The notes under the pieces: model-generated
What the model was told of the DNA's origin: nothing
Databases searched by the model: none
What the model saw: the letters and a program-made list of their open reading frames with translations, nothing else
NCBI GenBank assembly: GCA_002358955.1
Contig: DEPV01000093.1
Location: forward strand, 6,638-12,519
Direction of reading: 5' to 3'
DNA from: Erysipelothrix sp. UBA3383
GTDB taxonomy: Bacteria; Bacillota_I; Bacilli_A; Erysipelotrichales; Erysipelotrichaceae
DNA: 5,882 nucleotides
In this document: positions 1-4,711 of the stretch, piece by piece
Layout of the letters: each line of letters opens with the position of its first letter
Position numbering within the stretch: the stretch's first letter is position 1
Program-made: the position numbers and the translations under genes

Positions 1-566
1 ATACCTTGTTTTAATACATTATCCGCCATTGAAAAAGCATCCATCATAGATGTATTTTGACTTACTATTTGTAATAATTTATCATTTGGAATTACTACTA
101 ATGTATCTACTTTTCCTTTTAAACTTTCAATTCCTCTTTCAGCTTGTGAAAGTCTTTTCTTTCCTTCAAATGTAAATGGTTTTGTAATAACTCCAATAAC
201 CAGCGCACCCTCTTCTTGTGCAATGCGTGAGATAACAGGTGCAGCACCGGTTCCAGTACCCCCACCCATTCCTGCTGTAACAAAGACCATATCAGCCCCT
301 TTAACAGCTTCGCGAATTTCATCCTCAGATTCAAGTGCAGCCTTACGCCCAACTTCTGGGTTTGCTCCTGCACCATTTCCTGAAGCATTGTTTTTACCCA
401 GTTCAATTTTATTAACAACTGGTGAAACGTTTAATACTTGCAGATCCGTGTTAGCGATAAAGAACTCTACCCCTTGTAGACCTTCATCCACCATGCGGTT
501 GATGGCATTACCACCTGCCCCACCAACTCCAATGACTTTAATAACTGCTACTGAATTGTGATTCAT
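1..566 (-). CDS. ftsZ: Cell division protein FtsZ, N-terminal part (gene continues beyond left edge)
   Basis: FtsZ is the tubulin-like GTPase that polymerises into the cytoplasmic Z-ring and recruits the division machinery. I translated 188 complete codons from the ATG at 566-564. Visible GTP-site elements are GVGGAGGN (residues 13-20), ANTD (38-41), a T3 loop NGAGANP (64-70), the tubulin signature GGGTGTG (101-107), PFTFEG (130-135), IPND (159-162) and the guanine-proximal region DAFSMADNVL (176-185). The T7 catalytic loop and the C-terminal tail that binds FtsA lie outside the window. The start is fixed by GGAGG at 579-575, 8 nt upstream. ftsA lies 17 bp upstream, so the two are co-transcribed. 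Two oddities: the T3 loop has Asn where B. subtilis FtsZ has Leu (GLGAGANP), and codon use changes sharply near base 200, with the left part strongly AT-ending. Identity is not in doubt. Confidence 0.97.
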   Translation of the reverse strand, partial: MNHNSVAVIKVIGVGGAGGNAINRMVDEGLQGVEFFIANTDLQVLNVSPVVNKIELGKNNASGNGAGANPEVGRKAALESEDEIREAVKGADMVFVTAGMGGGTGTGAAPVISRIAQEEGALVIGVITKPFTFEGKKRLSQAERGIESLKGKVDTLVVIPNDKLLQIVSQNTSMMDAFSMADNVLKQG

Positions 567-574
567 TTAAATTT

Positions 575-579
575 CCTCC
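575..579 (-). promoter_or_regulatory. Shine-Dalgarno of ftsZ
   Basis: GGAGG on the minus strand lies 8 nt before the ftsZ ATG and sits entirely inside the 17-bp gap after the ftsA TAG stop (584-586). It supports both the chosen ftsZ start and translation of ftsZ from the ftsA-ftsZ transcript. Confidence 0.85.
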
Positions 580-583
580 GTGT

Positions 584-1819
584 CTAGCGACCAATAAACA
601 TATTTTTTAATTTTTGTGTTAAGGACTCTTCGTCCGTTTTAATTTCATCTTGTAATACTTGTTGTTTGAATAAGACTTCATCTACACTGGCTAGTGTGTG
701 TTGTCTGTATACAGCCTGATCTTTATAGAAGTAGAATGCTCCTACTACACTACTGAGATTGGACTGTTTGACACCAAATGTGGTACTGACATAATTTTCA
801 ACATCACTTTGACTGGCTTTTTCTACGCGTTCCTTAAATCCTGAAATGGTAACAACATCACCCACAACCAGAACCTTAGGAGTTCCTAAATTGTGAACGG
901 GTGAGAAGCCATCACACACAGCATCAATGTACTCTATAATCGGTTCTCCAACAATATCATAAATCTCTTGTTCTGAGATGGTATGTGTTTTGGATTTACT
1001 GGACCACATGAAGATAGGATTTTGACCTAAGTTCCCATGTTCCAAATTAAGATTAAAATAGAGTAAGCGATGTGTCACATCACTTGGAATGCGTAATGCA
1101 TTTTTCAATAGGGATGAAAAGTTATTCATACCGGTTGCTAGATAATCGTTGGATAATAAACGTCCTTGATGATAAAGCGTATATTTGGTGAAATCGGGTG
1201 TAAATTGAATTGCAACAACAGGGCGTTCTACACTGGCTTCTAAAGCTGATGTTTCTTTAGCAAGTGCAAGATCGTCCATAACAATATCAATAATACCTAG
1301 ACCTGAAGTTTCCACACATGCTACATATGGGAAAACAACACTTTGTTTTAAGTAATAGCAATCTGCTTCACAGACAAGGTTATCGCCCTTTTCTTGGAGC
1401 GGTACCTTTCGTGAAACAATGCCATTGTTTGTAAATTTACTGAACATCACATTACCCAAGATATAACCATCGGGTGCTGCTTGTCGGTACATATCAGAAT
1501 AAGCGCGCTTGATATCAAGTTCACTCACACGACCATTGATTGGTATTGTTACCTGACGGCTGATATGTTTCATGTGAATGCCAGGTACGGTTAGAATTAC
1601 TTGAGTAATGACAACACCTAAATTACGGGATGCATTTTCTACTGCTTTTTTGATGGCATCTGTGACAATTGATTCACTCATAATGGAATAGCCATCCATT
1701 CCCATATGAGCCACTCGTTCAACTTTTAAAATATTGAGCCGACCGTTGAAGAATTGACCCACAATGAGTCGAACTTCATGAGCAGCGATTTCTAAAGTTG
1801 CGATGATCTGTTTTTCCAT
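584..1819 (-). CDS. ftsA: Divergent cell division protein FtsA with degraded ATP-site motifs
   Basis: FtsA is the actin/Hsp70-fold protein that anchors FtsZ filaments to the membrane and helps recruit later division proteins. The 411 residues align along their length with B. subtilis FtsA as I recall it: an N-terminal actin-like segment (about 1-80), a 1C/SHS2-like subdomain (about 82-165, around VSELDIKRAYSDM), a second actin-like half (about 170-370), a variable linker, and a short amphipathic C-terminal helix (LTQKLKNMF, 400-408) suited to membrane binding. The usual nucleotide motifs are altered. Phosphate-1 LDIGTSNTK reads LEIAAHEVR (9-17), phosphate-2 IDIGGGSTT reads IQFTPDFTK (204-212), and the adenosine motif VLTGG reads VLVVGD (316-321). 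It may bind nucleotide poorly or not at all; this is inference. The position directly before ftsZ is the classical context and supports the identity. The start is the ATG at 1819-1817, with GGGGG 6 nt upstream. Confidence 0.9.
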   Translation of the reverse strand: MEKQIIATLEIAAHEVRLIVGQFFNGRLNILKVERVAHMGMDGYSIMSESIVTDAIKKAVENASRNLGVVITQVILTVPGIHMKHISRQVTIPINGRVSELDIKRAYSDMYRQAAPDGYILGNVMFSKFTNNGIVSRKVPLQEKGDNLVCEADCYYLKQSVVFPYVACVETSGLGIIDIVMDDLALAKETSALEASVERPVVAIQFTPDFTKYTLYHQGRLLSNDYLATGMNNFSSLLKNALRIPSDVTHRLLYFNLNLEHGNLGQNPIFMWSSKSKTHTISEQEIYDIVGEPIIEYIDAVCDGFSPVHNLGTPKVLVVGDVVTISGFKERVEKASQSDVENYVSTTFGVKQSNLSSVVGAFYFYKDQAVYRQHTLASVDEVLFKQQVLQDEIKTDEESLTQKLKNMFIGR

Positions 1820-1825
1820 GCAAAA

Positions 1826-1830
1826 CCCCC
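1826..1830 (-). promoter_or_regulatory. Shine-Dalgarno of ftsA
   Basis: GGGGG on the minus strand lies 6 nt before the ftsA ATG. It would pair with the anti-Shine-Dalgarno using one G:U pair instead of the usual GGAGG. The same GGGGGTT form occurs before rpmB, while ftsZ, rpe and rsgA carry GGAGG, GGAG and GAGGAG. Confidence 0.65.
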
Positions 1831-1846
1831 ATTCACTATTAGACTT

Positions 1847-1875
1847 ATAATATCATAATTACGCACTGTATTAAA
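1847..1875 (-). promoter_or_regulatory. Putative sigma-A promoter of ftsA-ftsZ
   Basis: On the minus strand, TTTAAT (1875-1870) is followed after 17 nt by TATTAT (1852-1847). The -10 matches TATAAT at five of six positions; the -35 matches TTGACA at only three. A start site near 1840 would give a leader of about 20 nt, just enough for the ribosome binding site. It is placed on spacing and the -10 element alone, so it is a moderate guess. Confidence 0.4.
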
Positions 1876-1934
1876 GGGCATAAAAAAAGTTTTCAGTGCT
1901 TTTCACCATTCTTTAACACTTGTTTTTAGTGCAA

Positions 1935-1964
1935 TTCAGATCTTATTCACTGCAGTGATCTGAA
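1935..1964. repeat. Inverted repeat with nested palindrome upstream of ftsA
   Basis: Arms TTCAGATC (1935-1942) and GATCTGAA (1957-1964) are perfectly complementary around a 14-nt loop. A second, overlapping perfect palindrome, TCACTGCAGTGA, occupies 1947-1958. The two cannot form at once as hairpins. Neither is followed by a T-tract on either strand, so this is not an obvious terminator. It lies about 60 bp upstream of the proposed ftsA -35, where a protein-binding site is possible. Confidence 0.5.
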
Positions 1965-2004
1965 GTTTTCGATAAAGAGCACTTCCCTTGTGATTTTACT
2001 ATAT

Positions 2005-2033
2005 GTTTATATTCATAAACTAAAGTTTATATT
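2005..2033. repeat. Three GTTTAT elements at 10-bp spacing
   Basis: GTTTATATT occurs twice in direct orientation (2005-2013 and 2025-2033), exactly 20 bp apart. Between them ATAAAC (2015-2020) is the same hexamer inverted. The second and third also form an inverted repeat ATAAACT-AA-AGTTTAT (2015-2030). All three would lie on one face of the helix. This resembles a regulator-binding site, but the protein is unknown and AT-rich DNA can produce such patterns by chance. Confidence 0.45.
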
Positions 2034-2199
2034 GATGCCTAATTGATTCTTTTGACAAATGGATTGATAGACTTGTAAACACACAGTATTTATTAGACAA
2101 TGCATATGAACAATATCAAACTTAAAAAGGTCTTAATATTGCTAAGAAGTGCACATGTGGCAATGTGTCTTTAAGAAGTGATTACTACTTTTAGAACCC

Positions 2200-2260
2200 A
2201 AACATTTTTATATAAAATTTGTTTGAATTGCTTGCACGCACCTTTTTAATATGATATAGT
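2200..2260 (+). promoter_or_regulatory. Promoter of rpmB with extended -10 and AT-rich upstream tract
   Basis: TTGCAC (2232-2237) is followed after 17 nt by TATAGT (2255-2260), which matches TATAAT at five of six positions. TG at 2252-2253, one base before the -10, makes an extended -10. Bases 2200-2225, just upstream of the -35, are almost pure A/T with the palindromic core TTTTATATAAAA and resemble an UP element that contacts the polymerase alpha subunit. A start near 2267 would give a leader of about 67 nt. A strong promoter is what a ribosomal protein gene would be expected to have. Confidence 0.7.
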
Positions 2261-2275
2261 TATCAAGCGTTAAGT

Positions 2276-2289
2276 TTGCAAATTTGCAA
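2276..2289. repeat. 14-bp perfect palindrome in the rpmB leader
   Basis: TTGCAAATTTGCAA is a perfect palindrome about 10-20 bp after the predicted rpmB start site. As DNA it sits where a repressor would block polymerase; as RNA it could only make a small weak hairpin. The binding protein, if any, is not known to me. Confidence 0.5.
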
Positions 2290-2320
2290 TATGAAACGAA
2301 ACTAAAAATAAGATAAAGAA

Positions 2321-2326
2321 AGGGGG
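2321..2326 (+). promoter_or_regulatory. Shine-Dalgarno of rpmB
   Basis: AGGGGG ends 7 nt before the ATG at 2334, and the preceding AAAGA makes the whole stretch purine-rich. It confirms the rpmB start. Confidence 0.8.
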
Positions 2327-2333
2327 TTACGGT

Positions 2334-2525
2334 ATGTCAAGAGTATGTCCTGTTACAGGAAAGAAAACGATGTCAGGTAACAATCGTTCTCACTCATTAC
2401 GTGCAACTCGTCGTAAATGGGCTGTGAACTTACAAAAAGCTACTATCATGGTAGACGGTAAACCAACTCGTGTCCGTATTTCCGCCCGAGCACTAAAAAC
2501 ATTGAAAGCACAACAAGCTCGATAA
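2334..2525 (+). CDS. rpmB: 50S ribosomal protein L28 (bL28)
   Basis: bL28 is a small basic protein of the large ribosomal subunit. The 63-residue product has normal length and the family hallmarks: an N-terminal CPVTGKKTMSGNNRSHS (residues 5-21), a central basic TRRKW (25-29), DGKPTRVRIS (41-50) and ARALKTL (51-57). There is a single Cys (residue 5), so the two CxxC pairs of zinc-binding L28 forms are absent, as in the B. subtilis zinc-free paralogue type. It is the only plus-strand gene here, transcribed from its own promoter, convergent with thiN and divergent from ftsA. The same convergent placement against thiN is known from B. subtilis. A hairpin with a T-tract follows the stop by 4 nt, so it is very probably monocistronic. 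Confidence 0.98.
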   Translation: MSRVCPVTGKKTMSGNNRSHSLRATRRKWAVNLQKATIMVDGKPTRVRISARALKTLKAQQAR

Positions 2526-2529
2526 AATT

Positions 2530-2552
2530 AACGGTTTATGACCGTTTTTTTT
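2530..2552 (+). terminator. Rho-independent terminator of rpmB
   Basis: The stem AACGGT (2530-2535) pairs with ACCGTT (2541-2546) around a TTATG loop. It runs directly into a stretch of eight T (2545-2552). It begins 4 nt after the rpmB stop codon. Confidence 0.88.
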
Positions 2553-2569
2553 ATATCCAAAATCAAGGA

Positions 2570-2599
2570 AAAGCCCCGTTCTTTAAAGAACGGGGCTTT
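2570..2599. terminator. Perfect 30-bp palindrome, terminator of the thiN operon (possibly bidirectional)
   Basis: The two 15-nt halves (2570-2584 and 2585-2599) are perfectly complementary and include a GCCCCG/CGGGGC core. On the minus strand the stem runs into TTTTCC, a short T-tract, so it would end the prkC-rsgA-rpe-thiN transcript. On the plus strand it runs into CTTTCG and could back up the rpmB terminator. The thiN stop codon (2583-2585) lies at the dyad centre, so the upstream arm on the mRNA also encodes the last residues of ThiN. Confidence 0.8.
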
Positions 2600-3185
2600 C
2601 GTCATTGGATTGAATGCATAAGATTCGACCTTGATGAATGATCATTGTGGCATCATCAATAATTTCATTAGAGCTTAGGTAATCTTCAAAAGGATTGACA
2701 TTTACCTTGTGCAGTGGGTATTTAAAGCCTTCTAGTGTGATGGTAAAGCTTTCAAAAGGAATGATGGAGAAATACTTGTATTCCCCTTTCTTGAAGCTGT
2801 ATTCACCTTCTGTAAAGGATTGGATGCGATTGCTTTGGTTATAAAGGATGATGCGTGGATCTTGAAATGCTTGGATGATGTTAATCATCTCATGATCAAT
2901 GCGCCTTCCTAAAGCACCATAGACATGGATCACATCATAATCATCACATTGACTCAGTGCATAACTGAAGTCTGTGATATCTTTAATAGGATCCAGTTGA
3001 AGAAAGCGCTTCGCCCCTTCTTCAATGGCTTTTAAATCAGACTGCTTTACAGAATCAAAATCCCCACAGGCTAAAGCCATGGGGATCTTTTTTTGAGTAC
3101 AAAGCAGTGCTCCATAATCAACACCGATCACATCGCCATAAATCTGCCCAAGAGGCTCATTTAAGATGATTGTGACATGTTTCAT
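2583..3185 (-). CDS. thiN: Thiamine pyrophosphokinase
   Basis: The enzyme transfers a pyrophosphate group from ATP to thiamine, giving thiamine diphosphate, the cofactor of transketolase and 2-oxoacid dehydrogenases. The 200-residue product is close to the usual bacterial length. Family motifs occur in order: VDYGA (22-26, usually VDGGA), GDFDS (41-45), KDITD (68-72), GALGRRIDHEMINI (90-103) and SNEI (172-175) in the thiamine-binding C-terminal domain. The start is the ATG at 3185-3183, which overlaps the rpe TGA as ATGA. No good Shine-Dalgarno precedes it (only GCGGCGG), so translation probably depends on coupling to rpe. The Gly-to-Tyr change in VDYGA is mild. The last codons form one arm of the operon terminator. 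In B. subtilis the equivalent gene (yloS) holds the same position. Confidence 0.95.
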   Translation of the reverse strand: MKHVTIILNEPLGQIYGDVIGVDYGALLCTQKKIPMALACGDFDSVKQSDLKAIEEGAKRFLQLDPIKDITDFSYALSQCDDYDVIHVYGALGRRIDHEMINIIQAFQDPRIILYNQSNRIQSFTEGEYSFKKGEYKYFSIIPFESFTITLEGFKYPLHKVNVNPFEDYLSSNEIIDDATMIIHQGRILCIQSNDESPVL

Positions 3186-3832
3186 AGCAGTGAGCTGACC
3201 GCCGCTTCAATATCATCACCAAAGACATACGATCCAGCAATCAGAACATCTGCACCTTTGTCTTTACTTAATTTACCAGTGTCTTGATTAATACCACCAT
3301 CCACTGAAATTAAATAAGAATAATTATTCAACTGACGCATTTCTGCAAGTTGAGCAATGCGATCACCCATCTCAGGAATGTAAGACTGTCCACCAAACCC
3401 AGGTTCTACCGACATCACAAGTACCAAGTCAACATGTTTTAAGTAAGGGACAATACTTGCTAAGTCCGTACCTGGTTTCAGTGTAATACCTGCCATGATG
3501 TTTTTTTGTTTTAAGTATTTGATAGCAGCCATAACATCTTCTGCATTCTCAAAACATTCAATATGAAAAGTAATCGCTTGAGCTCCCTTTTCAATAAAGA
3601 CATCAAAGTATTGAACCGGGTTTTGGATCATCAAGTGAACATCCATAAAGGCATCAGAGTGTTTCTTAATCTGTGCCATAAGATCAGGACCAAAACTGAT
3701 ATTGGGTACAAAGACACCATCCATAACATCATAGTGAATCCACTTTGCTCCAGCGACTTCAATACGTTTAAGTTGGGTCTTCATATCTGAAAAATCCATT
3801 GCTAATACTGAGGGTGCTATAATTGTGCTCAT
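3182..3832 (-). CDS. rpe: Ribulose-5-phosphate 3-epimerase
   Basis: Rpe interconverts D-ribulose 5-phosphate and D-xylulose 5-phosphate in the non-oxidative pentose phosphate pathway, a cytosolic TIM-barrel enzyme using a divalent metal. The 216 residues are full length. Seen in order: APSVLAMDF (6-14), HYDVMDGVFVPNISFGP (33-49), DVHLMI (64-69), MSVEPGFGGQ (140-149), SVDGGIN (176-182) and ADVLIAGSYVF (194-204). The expected metal ligands are all present as H33, D35, H66 and D178, with S8 also conserved; D35 and D178 are the acid/base pair in the family. The start overlaps the rsgA stop as ATGA, and AAAGGAG (3847-3841) lies 8 nt upstream. Its product xylulose 5-phosphate feeds transketolase, which needs the cofactor made by the next gene. 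Confidence 0.98.
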   Translation of the reverse strand: MSTIIAPSVLAMDFSDMKTQLKRIEVAGAKWIHYDVMDGVFVPNISFGPDLMAQIKKHSDAFMDVHLMIQNPVQYFDVFIEKGAQAITFHIECFENAEDVMAAIKYLKQKNIMAGITLKPGTDLASIVPYLKHVDLVLVMSVEPGFGGQSYIPEMGDRIAQLAEMRQLNNYSYLISVDGGINQDTGKLSKDKGADVLIAGSYVFGDDIEAAVSSLL

Positions 3833-4677
3833 AATCGAGGCTCCTTTATCATTTCAAAACATTCTACATAGTGATCATATCGTCGTTGAGATATTTCACC
3901 ATTTTCAACAAGTTCTTTAATCTTACAATTGGGTTCTTTTAAGTGCATGCAATCTCGATAACGACATTGTCCTTCATACTTTTGAAAGTCGGGAACACTT
4001 TGTGAGAACTCCAGTTTATCAAGTGTTGAGAAGTCTAGGGAAGAGAATCCTGGTGTATCAGCAATCCATCCTCCTGCAACATCGTACAACTGATTGTGAC
4101 GGGTTGTATGTTTACCACGTCCCAGTGCTTTTGATATTTCTTGAACATTCAATTTAAAGTTTTCATTAATACGGTTTAGGATGCTGGATTTACCAACTCC
4201 AGATTGTCCTGCTAAGACCGACAATTTCCCTTTTAGAATCGCTTCTAAAGGTTCTGTAGGATGATTTTTACCAGTAACAATCACTTCATAACCTTGGTAC
4301 TCTACAAGTACCTCTTCAATTTTAGACTCATCTACTAAATCAGCCTTTGATAATACTAGGACTGGTTTAATTTTAGAATACCCAACCAGGAAGATCAGAC
4401 GATCTACCAGTGTGTATGAAAAGTCAGGTTCCACCATTGACATTACAATCAGTGCTTGATCAACGTTGGCTACAAAAGGTCTGACCAATTGGTTTTTTCG
4501 TTCCAGTACCTTTTGAATCACCCATTTCTCTTCACTATAGTCTACTAATAAGCGATCACCAACCAGTGGTTTTTCACCCAGACGTAATTTACCCATTGCT
4601 ACTGCAACATGGATTTCACCTTCACAATAGATTTGATAACGATTTGAAACAATGCTAATTAATAAAGCTTCTTTCAT
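3829..4677 (-). CDS. rsgA: Small ribosomal subunit biogenesis GTPase RsgA
   Basis: RsgA is a circularly permuted GTPase that checks late maturation of the 30S subunit and releases assembly factors. The 282 residues show the diagnostic order: an N-terminal OB-like domain (about 1-67), then G4 SKAD (110-113), G1 P-loop GQSGVGKSS (157-165), G2-region GKHTTRH (188-194) and G3 DTPG (207-210). A C-terminal zinc motif follows with C238, C243, H245 and C251 (C-x4-C-x-H-x5-C). All catalytic motifs look intact; Ser at the first G4 position is an acceptable variant of Asn/Thr. The start is the ATG at 4677, with GAGGAG 5 nt upstream. It begins 34 bp after prkC and overlaps rpe by 4 bp. The homologue in B. 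subtilis is CpgA/YloQ, a reported PrkC substrate, which makes the neighbourhood functionally meaningful. Confidence 0.98.
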   Translation of the reverse strand: MKEALLISIVSNRYQIYCEGEIHVAVAMGKLRLGEKPLVGDRLLVDYSEEKWVIQKVLERKNQLVRPFVANVDQALIVMSMVEPDFSYTLVDRLIFLVGYSKIKPVLVLSKADLVDESKIEEVLVEYQGYEVIVTGKNHPTEPLEAILKGKLSVLAGQSGVGKSSILNRINENFKLNVQEISKALGRGKHTTRHNQLYDVAGGWIADTPGFSSLDFSTLDKLEFSQSVPDFQKYEGQCRYRDCMHLKEPNCKIKELVENGEISQRRYDHYVECFEMIKEPRL

Positions 4678-4691
4678 TCATTCTCCTCACT

Positions 4692-4707
4692 GAAGGGATC
4701 ACCCTTC
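4692..4707 (-). repeat. Short inverted repeat between prkC and rsgA
   Basis: On the minus strand GAAGGG (4707-4702) and CCCTTC (4697-4692) are separated by TGAT. The RNA hairpin would end 5 nt before the rsgA Shine-Dalgarno. No T-tract follows, so it is more likely to affect mRNA processing or rsgA translation than to terminate. Confidence 0.45.
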
Positions 4708-4711
4708 GATT

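Larger units (their letters stand above)
1820..2333. other. 514-bp divergent intergenic region between ftsA and rpmB
   Basis: No convincing protein-coding gene is present. Both ends carry promoter-like sequences firing outward (ftsA leftward, rpmB rightward). The middle, about 1880-2200, is AT-rich and contains an 8-bp inverted repeat (1935-1964), three GTTTAT elements in alternating orientation (2005-2033) and a 9-bp direct repeat TAAGAAGTG (2143-2151 and 2172-2180). The only open frame with an ATG that I noticed is 24 codons (2100-2174), and it lacks a ribosome binding site. The region is long for a spacer between housekeeping genes. It could hold operators or an unrecognised small RNA, but I recognise no RNA family. 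Confidence 0.7.

Noticed and set aside
119..418. 99-codon open frame on the minus strand overlapping ftsZ
   Set aside because: It is out of frame with ftsZ on the same strand, its translation is Leu/His/Lys-rich without motifs, and the real ftsZ frame over these bases is unmistakable.
223..561. 112-codon open frame on the plus strand
   Set aside because: It lies wholly antisense to the conserved N-terminal part of ftsZ, has no ribosome binding site, and its translation is a Pro/Ala/Thr-rich artefact of the Gly-rich GTPase motifs on the other strand.
584..1819. ftsA as a decaying pseudogene
   Set aside because: The 411-codon frame is intact and of normal length, with a ribosome binding site, a membrane-targeting C-terminus and correct spacing to ftsZ. 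The loss is confined to nucleotide motifs, which fits functional divergence better than decay.
2100..2174. 24-codon open frame as a SpoVM-like peptide
   Set aside because: It has no Shine-Dalgarno and lies on the other side of rpmB from where spoVM is found in B. subtilis. The resemblance is limited to a few Lys, Leu and Arg positions. Kept only as a low-interest observation.
1820..2333. Riboswitch or structured leader in the intergenic region
   Set aside because: The predicted leaders of ftsA (about 20 nt) and rpmB (about 67 nt) are too short for known riboswitch classes, and I recognise no conserved riboswitch core. There is no thiamine-type THI box before thiN either.
3563..3790. 75-codon open frame on the plus strand
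   Set aside because: It is antisense to the conserved catalytic part of rpe and has no start signals or recognisable product.
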